A stretch of DNA of 64,000 nt from Mytilus californianus (Eukaryota > Mollusca > Bivalvia > Mytilida > Mytilidae). A program made the position numbers and the translations under genes. The stretch's first letter is position 1. Every line of letters begins with the position of its first letter. Shown piece by piece: positions 26,801 through 35,800 of the stretch. The stretch covers positions 310,001-374,000 of the forward strand of contig NW_026262659.1 in the NCBI RefSeq assembly GCF_021869535.1, written 5' to 3'. A model generated the notes under the pieces. The model had not been told where the DNA came from. It saw only the letters and a list, made by a program, of their open reading frames with translations, and ran no database searches.

Positions 26801-29800
26801 TGTTGCTGTTACAGAGGTCTTATAATATAGTACTGGTGGTGTCTTTATTATGATCAGATTAATGTTGTTGTGGAACGGTGGCCTATAGAATACTTACAAT
26901 ATAGTACTACTACTACTGGAGTGTTTCTTAGGAACAGATGAATGTTGTTGTCATAGTTACAGAATACTTACAATATAGTACTACTACTACTGGAGTGTTT
27001 CTTAGGAACAGATGAATGTTGTTGTGGAACGGTGGCCTATAGAATACTTACAATATAGTACTACTACTACTGGAGTGTTTCTTAGGAACAGATGAATGTT
27101 GTTGTCATAGTTACAGAATACTAACAATATAGTACTACTACTACTGGAGTGTTTCTTAGGAACAGATGAATGTTGTTGTCATAGTTACAGAATACTTACA
27201 ATATAGTACTACTACTACTGGAGTGTTTCTTAGGAACAGATGAATGTTGTTGTCATAGTTACAGAATACTTACAATATAGTACTACTACTACTGGAGTGT
27301 TTCTTAGGAACAGATGAATGTTGTTGTCATAGTTACAGAATACTTACAATATAGTACTACTACTACTGGAGTGTTTCTTAGGAACAGACAAATGTTGTTG
27401 TCATAGTTACAGAAGACTTACAATATAGTACTACTACTACTGGAGTGTTTCTTAGGAACAGACAAATGTTGTTGTCATAGTTACAGAAGACTTACAATAT
27501 AGTACTACTACTACTGGAGTGTTTCTTAGGAACAGACAAATGTTGTTGTCATAGATACAGAATACTTACAATATAGTACTCCTACTACTAGAGTGTTTCT
27601 GAGGAACAGACAAATGTTGTTGTCATAGTTACAGAATACTTACAATATAGTACTACTACTACTGGAGTGTTTCTTAGGAACAGACAAATGTTGTTGTCAT
27701 AGTTACAGAAGACTTACAATATAGTACTACTACTACTGGAGTGTTTCTTAGGAACAGACAAATGTTGTTGTCATAGTTACAGAAGACTTACAATATAGTA
27801 CTACTACTACTGGAGTGTTTCTTAGGAACAGACAAATGTTGTTGTCATAGATACAGAATACTTACAATATAGTACTCCTACTACTAGAGTGTTTCTGAGG
27901 AACAGACAAATGTTGTTGTCATAGTTACAGAATAATTACAATATATTACTACTACTACTGGAGTGTTTCTTAGGAACAGATGAATGTTGTTGTCATAGTT
28001 ACAGAATACTTACAATATAGTACTACTACTACTGGAGTGTTTCTTAGGAACAGACAAATGTTGTTGTCATAGTTACAGAATACGTACAATATAGTACTAC
28101 TACTAGAGTGTTTCTGAGGAACAGACAAATGTTGTTGTCATAGTTACAGAAGACTTACAATATAGTACTACTACTGCTAGAGTGTTTCTTAGGAACAGAC
28201 AAATGTTGTTGTCATAGTTACAGAAGACTTACAATATAGTACTACTACTACTGGAGTGTTTCTTGGGAACAGATGAATGTTGCTGATGTTGTTGATGTTG
28301 TTGATGATGTTGTTGTTGTTTTGCTGCTGGTCCTGGCCCCCGAGGGGTCATCAACATTTTCCTAAAGTCATCATTGGTCAGCGGATGTCTAAATAAACAT
28401 TGTATATAATATATTTACAACCCCATAACTTAACATTATAAACAAAATTGATTTTATATTTGTTTTAAAACATCAAACAAGAGAAAAGCTCCTTCATCAA
28501 TAAGAACATAAAAGTATAATTGAGAATGAAAGTACATGTATTTCCCAGACATTTGACAGAATTTTCACCATCTTTGCCAGTATGACAATATTTGAAACTA
28601 TTTTTCTGATATTATCTGGATATGTTGTGATTGTTATTTGACTGGTAAGTATAATTTGAAAGCAATTTGATAGTATTTTGACAAACTTATTAATAGGAGT
28701 ATGTATGACAGTGCAAGTTCATTTCTATACAAAAGTTATTTCAAATCATAAGTAACTTACCCTTCATCCTCATCATCACTATAGTGATGATTTTCTGGAG
28801 GAAGTGGATTTGAGAAAACCTCAGAATCTCCTAAAATACAAAAAAAAAAAAAAAATGATCTTAGACTTTCTAGAGGCAATTATAATTTAATCTGAAAGTA
28901 TAAAAGTCATATATAGATCTTCATACAATCAAACACCTCAGCATATGTAGTGTTTCAGATACATGTAGACCATTGTTGCAGGACACAGTGCCCGCCCATT
29001 TTATCTAACACACTGTTCCCTTTTTCCTTGTCATCTTGTCACTCTGTCCTTGTAATTATGTCTATTATTGAGCTGACCTTCCCTTCTACAACCCTTAAAT
29101 TACGATTGTAATTCACAGATCTACTTTGAGCTTGTCGGCAAATTGAAAGTGCAACCAAAATTAATTTTAAAAAAATTAAATGTCTTCACTTGTCAGCTTG
29201 GTGTCAAAAAATTGTTAATTAACTTCTGTTACCTCAGCCAAAGGTAATTATATAAAATATAAAAATAATAAGATGTGGTATGATTGCCAATGAGACAACT
29301 CTCCACGTAAAAAATGCAAAACGCCATATCCCTTTTCAGTCTGTGCCAAATTCATTTGGTTTCTGTCTGACATTAGGTCAGACAGTGTTGTAGGTTTTAT
29401 CTGACCGAAAAGATTTTTTGTCTGTCCGAAAAAAAAAAATTAATTAGGCTTATTGTGTTGTTTACGGTATGTTTTTAAATGTATACTGTGTTGTTTTGTC
29501 ATGATTGCTTCCTTCATCAGACACGTTATGTTGCAAGAGCTTACTGGGGATAGCCCCTCGAACATACTTCAGAGTAAACATTTTACCCAGAAGTTTTCAT
29601 TTCTATTGATCTGTGCGCATGCATATCAAAATACAATAAAACTTTAAAGTCACAGAACCGAGACGGTGAAAACACCAGTCATACCAGGGCTCGACAATAA
29701 CGCTTGTCCGATTGTCCGGTACCAGAGGAAAAAAAGGTCCGACAAGTAAAAGCTATACCAAGCTTGTCCGACAAGTTAAATTATTATACAGAAAATAAAT

Positions 29801-32800
29801 TTAATCTAACTTTGATGAACAAAGTAATTATAAACAAAAAAACAAGAAAAGAAGATAAACACAAGTATTAATTTGACATGTTTACTTGCAATCAATAATT
29901 TAAAACTGGTTCTTTGTCAGGTACTTTTTAACAGGTAAAAGGCATACTATTCTCGGAAACCAGTCTTACTGATCTGAATCAGCAATGCGCTTTGTAGATA
30001 AGGTAACTTTACAAGACAGTTCGTCACCAGCTCTGAAACGATTCGGCTCCCAATTTAATAGACAATTTGGCACTGTAGGAGACATATTTAATAGACATGA
30101 TTAATATACAGTTTGGCAACGCAGGAGACAGGAGACATTTCGGGACCAAGACAAATCAGTACCTGGTTTTCCTACCTTATTCTGTTGCTTTATAATAAAT
30201 ACCATACCGTAATTTGTTTAACAAAAATATTTTTTAGATAAAAATGAAGAAATTATTTACCATAAAATTCCCAAATCATATTTGATCATATATAGAAGAA
30301 TCAAAGCGCGAAAGCGCTGTAAAGGCAGTTAATTACAGGTTGTGTGTATTTTTAGTCCAGTTATATCATTATCTTGCATAGTACAGTGTACTTATCAGAG
30401 GTGGCTTTCAGTAATTAAGATTTAGAGTTCTCTAATGATATTGAACAAGTTTTATGAATGTCATATTCTGAGCACTATATGAAGGCAATTGTTCTCACTT
30501 GTTTATGAACTAGTGCATTATGTCCAGTTTGTACCTTTTTTATCTATGTTTATAGTCAAATTAGTTATCAAAGGTACCAGGATTATAATTTAATACGCCA
30601 GACGCGCGTTTCGTCTACATAAGACTCATCAGTGACGCTCAGATCAAAATAGTTATAAAGCCAAACAAGTACAAAGTTGAAGAGCATTGAGGACCCAAAA
30701 TTCCAAAAAGTTGTGCCAAATACGGCTAAGGTAATCTATACCTTGGATAAGAAAATCCTTAGTTTTTCGAAAAATTCAAAGTTTTGTAACAGGAAGTTTA
30801 TAAAAATGACCATATAATTGATATTCAAATACTGTTTAAAATAGTTAGGCATTTTCTTTTTAGTAATAAGTAAATGTTATCAACTGTATTTTATTCAACT
30901 CTGCAAATGTGGTTTGTTACTGGTAAGTATGGATGATAGTTGTTTCATTGGCAATCATAACACATCTCCTTATTTATATAATGATCTATATTCAACGACC
31001 TCAGGTACAAACAAAATGTATGTAACTAAACTGTGATGGGGAAACCTTTGACTTCTTTCTTTTATATAAACTTTTGATTTGGTACCATAGAACTATGTAG
31101 AATAAATGTACATTGCAACATGTCAACTCTTTCAATGACAATACTTTTTTAGAAACTATAACTCCAAGCAAAATTATATTTCCAAGTTTCAAGTAATTTA
31201 TGAATGAAAAAAGGAGTTCTTAATTAAGAAATAAACTGATTCGCTGAGCTCAGCTGGATACACCCGCAGAGGTCCAACCTTGAACAGTTGGGGCAAAAAT
31301 GGACACAATATTCAAGCTTGATACAGGTCTGAATTTGGATTGTAATTAAATATTTGACATATTATAGTTTCTGAATAAATGTAGTCAAAGAACTTTAAAT
31401 AGGTTATATGAATTGAATTTATATTCAATTAAAGATTTCTTGCTGTTGTGCAATAAACTGTGCTGTTGCGCAATACTAAATAAATCTGTTGCCAGACTAT
31501 AAACAAATAAAGTTCAATTTCTTCTCAATGTCATATTTGAAATTTATGAAAATCTATAGGGAGATTACATCAATAGCTATAAATAATTCACCAAAGTTTC
31601 ATGCGAACTGCTTAAAGCATTTTTGAGTTGTTGTCCAACAACAGTGCACACGCTGAAATGTCTCACCTTCTTTACTAATCACTGATATTATGTTGATAGT
31701 CCTTAATATAAAGCTTTATTACAACTGTTACATAAACTTAACATTAACCAAGAAAACTAAACATTGACCAATGAACCATGAAAATGAGGTCAAGGTCAGA
31801 TGAACCATGCTAGGCAGGCATGTACAGCTAACAATTCTTCCATACAACAAATATAGTTGACCTATTGCTTATAGTTTAAGAAAAACAGACCAAAACACAA
31901 AAACTTAACAGAGCAATGAACTGTGAAAATGAGGTCAAGGTCAAATAAAACCTGCACGACTGACATAAAGATCATAAAATATTTCCATACACCAAATATA
32001 GTTGACCTATTGCATATAGTATTAGAAAAAAAGACCAAAACTCAAAATCTTAACTTTGACCACTGAACCATGAAAATGAGGTCAAGGTCAAATGACACCT
32101 GCCAGCTAGACATGTACATCTTACAATCATTCCATACACCAAATATAGTAGACCTATTGCATACAGTATAAGAAAAACAGACCAAAACACAAAAACTTAA
32201 CTATAACCACTGAACCATGTAAATGAGGTCAAGGTCAGATGACACCTGCCAGTTGGACATGTACACCTTACAGTCCTTCCATACACCGAATATACTTGAC
32301 CTATTGCTTATAGTATCTGAGATATGGACTTGACCACCAAAACTTAACCTTGTTCACTGATCCATGAAATGAGGTCGAGGTCAGGTAAAAACTGTCTGAC
32401 GGGCATGAGGACCTTGCAAGGTACGCACATACCAAACATAGTTATCCTACTACTTATAATAAGAGAGAATTTAACATTACAAAAAATGTTAACTTTTTTT
32501 CAAGTAGTCACTGAACCATGAAAATGAGGTCAAGGACATTGGACATGTGGCTGACGGAAACTTCGTAACATGAGGCATCCATATACAAAGTATGAAGCAG
32601 CCAGGTCTTCCACCTTCTAAAATATAAAGCTTTTAAGAAGTTAGCTAATGCCGCCGCTGCCACATCACTGTCCCTATGTCGAGCTTTCTGCGACAAAAGT
32701 CGCAGGCTCGACAAAAACTGGAAAATCCCAATAAAACCCCATAACTCAGAAATGTAAAATCTAAAATTTATAAAATTCTAAAGGGAGCTTACGGATTGAT

Positions 32801-35800
32801 AATTTAGTCTTAGATGCAAAATTTTTTTATCAGTTGTTAGTGGCTTTGAACTAGCTGTCAGTAACTGCGAGTACTCTCAGATCTGTACTTAGTGTCTTTT
32901 TGTTGTTCGAATGTACAACTACCCGACCACGTCCACTTGTATTTGTATTTATCCATCTGATGAGTTAAGCCTCTTTCAACTGATTTTTTTAGTTTGTTCT
33001 TATATTGTACTGTTACACCACTGTCCCAGGTTAGGGGGAAGGTTGGGATCCCGCTAACATGTTGAACCCCGACACATTCTGTATGTACATGTATGTGCCT
33101 GTCCCATGTCAGGAGCCTGTAATTCAGTGGTTGTCGTTTGTTTGTGTGTTGCATATTTGTTATATTCGTTCATTTTTTGTACATAAATTAGGCCGTTAGT
33201 TTTCTTGTTTGAATTGTTAACGTTTTACATTGTCATTTCTGGGCTTTTTATAGCTGACTGTGCGGTATGGGCTTTGCTCATTGTTGAAGGCCATACTGTG
33301 ACCTATAGCTGTTAATTTCTGTGTCATTTGGTCTCTTGTAGAGAGTTGTCTCATTGGCAATCATACCACATCTTCTTTTTTATATTTACATCAACAGATA
33401 TAAACAATTCATCAAAGTCAAGGTGAGACAACAAAACTTAGTGGTAGAATCTCTGAAATTTTTTACACGGTACAAGTTTTTCTCATTATTGGAGACTGTA
33501 CGGTGACAGTAACACCTGTGACTGCTTAAACCCATTTCTTATGCACTTTAGTTCGATAAACTCACTGAATATCATACCACATCTCCTTATTTTTATATGC
33601 ATTACAATTCACATGTGCATGTAATTATAAATATATATATATATCAGAACAAAATTCATTGCGTCACTTTTATTTCTGCATCCTTTGGCACAAAACAAGT
33701 TCTAAAATTACACAACATAAAACAACTAAATGTTATTTCAGATGAAAGTTTTGTTTCAGTTCCATTCATAGGATTTGTGAGAATTTTGTATGTTTTGCCA
33801 AGTCCAATAATTCGCTCTATGTGCACATGTTATTTGGAGACTTTTCTATCCCGTATAAGAGTTTTGGAACTAATTCTGTTTCTTTTTTTGAAAAAAGTTA
33901 GCAAACAAATCTTGCACATTTAAACCTTTGTCTGCCATCACACTGTCACCTGGATCACATAATTGAACTACATTTTGTATTCTACATCTTTCAACTATTT
34001 CATAGTCACTGGTAGAACCAACATATGCATTAGAGACATAGTTGACTAAACCACCAGGCGTCAAACATACAAGTATTTTCAGATTTTCTGTTTTTATATG
34101 ATGAAAAGGTTGCCTGAGCTCTAGGAGATTTAGGTTTTATCACGGGATATTCTGTGCTGTCAATAATAATCCAAGTCGTAGGAAACTTTAATTTGAAGTT
34201 GGATGGCGAAAAATGCCTGACTAAACCACTAGATGGCCAAGTGTTAGCCTCACACCACTGTTTAGGCATAAAAACAATCCATGTATACACAATATTCTTA
34301 ACACTAGATTCAATCTAGAAAGTTCAAAGTTGGTTGTATAATGCCTCAATTTCATCAAAGTCATAAAAAAACCCTATCAATTTGAAAATATATGTATCTC
34401 AAACAATGTGCTGCTGGACCAAAAATGCATGGCTGTGTCACGTGTCTTCATTTCAAAATTCTCTGCTGAAAACATAGACATTGATGGTGTTTGCGTAATT
34501 CCATCTTTGAAGCTCAACATTAGCTCGGCAGTTTGTGGTGGACAGTCATAAATCCTTTCTGCAGTATGAATGACTTCTTCAGGAAAACCAACTTTACAAT
34601 CAAAACTTTCCTCTAGATTTCTACTACAATATTCATCAAGTTTAGTTATTTTGTTTTCACAGGAAACTGCCCTGATTTTTCTTTTTGCGGACTATTCAGT
34701 CTCTTGCTTGGTCCAGGAAAATAGGCTGGGAATGGCAGTAGACTTAAGTCTCTGTATGGTGGGTTTGCGCCCTGAAAAAGGTTATAAAACATTAGTTTTT
34801 TGATAATTAAATGAACTTCCATTAGCAATGTATACTTTGTATTACCTGGCGAAATATTAACTAGATTTATTCATTACAATCTATGTTTGCCTGATTCAAT
34901 GTATGTTATGTAAATCCAAAGGACAAACAATGAGAGACTTATGCAACAAACGTACATTGTTTGTACCTAAATAACTATAATATAGATGAGAGCATGTCAC
35001 TGTTTTGTTCCTGTAAACATTGTCATTGATATTTTTCAAGAAAGTCTATGAGGCATAGCTTATGCATTCCTGTCATTACTACATTAGCATAATTACTGCT
35101 AAAAAAAATTCTCAGTATGATATACCTCTTGTAAGAAATCATTATAATTGTAGCAATCACCAAAAAATCTCACACAGATCACATTGAATCGTAATCCAAA
35201 AAATTATGACGTCTTGAATTAACCACCCCCTTTTATTCTAAAACGATAATTGCGGTTGTAAACATACTTTGGTTTATTCGCATGGCGATTACATATATAA
35301 CTATATATTTCAAAAAGAAAATAGAGTTTTACCATGAATAGTTTCCTGCACGTAGTCTTTTTCAGTAAAATGTGCCTTGCAAGCAACAGCTGATTGAGAT
35401 GGACTCCACGATTTCATCGTGTTCTCGTCCAATCTGCGTATGGGCCATGGCGTTGATCCAACTTTTCCTTCTTTTAAAGTCATTTGGAAATGCATGTCCT
35501 CCTCTTAAAAGACATCCAGGAACACAACAACAAGTACTTGGCATCGTTAATTAAAAATGTAACTGAAATAGTTGCACATTGCAGAAACCGGAAGTTGAGG
35601 AACAGGATCGGCTACCACGGCGCCACCTATTCAGGAACGATAATTTGCTAATTTATATAACTGCGAAATAACAATAACGTTAGACGGGTTCACGTGCATA
35701 GACAGAAATGCGCTTTAAATTGTATAATATAATTAATGTTCAGTCGACTCTTAATTATTATATCAACGACTGAAATGATTTATAAACATCTAGATTGCAG

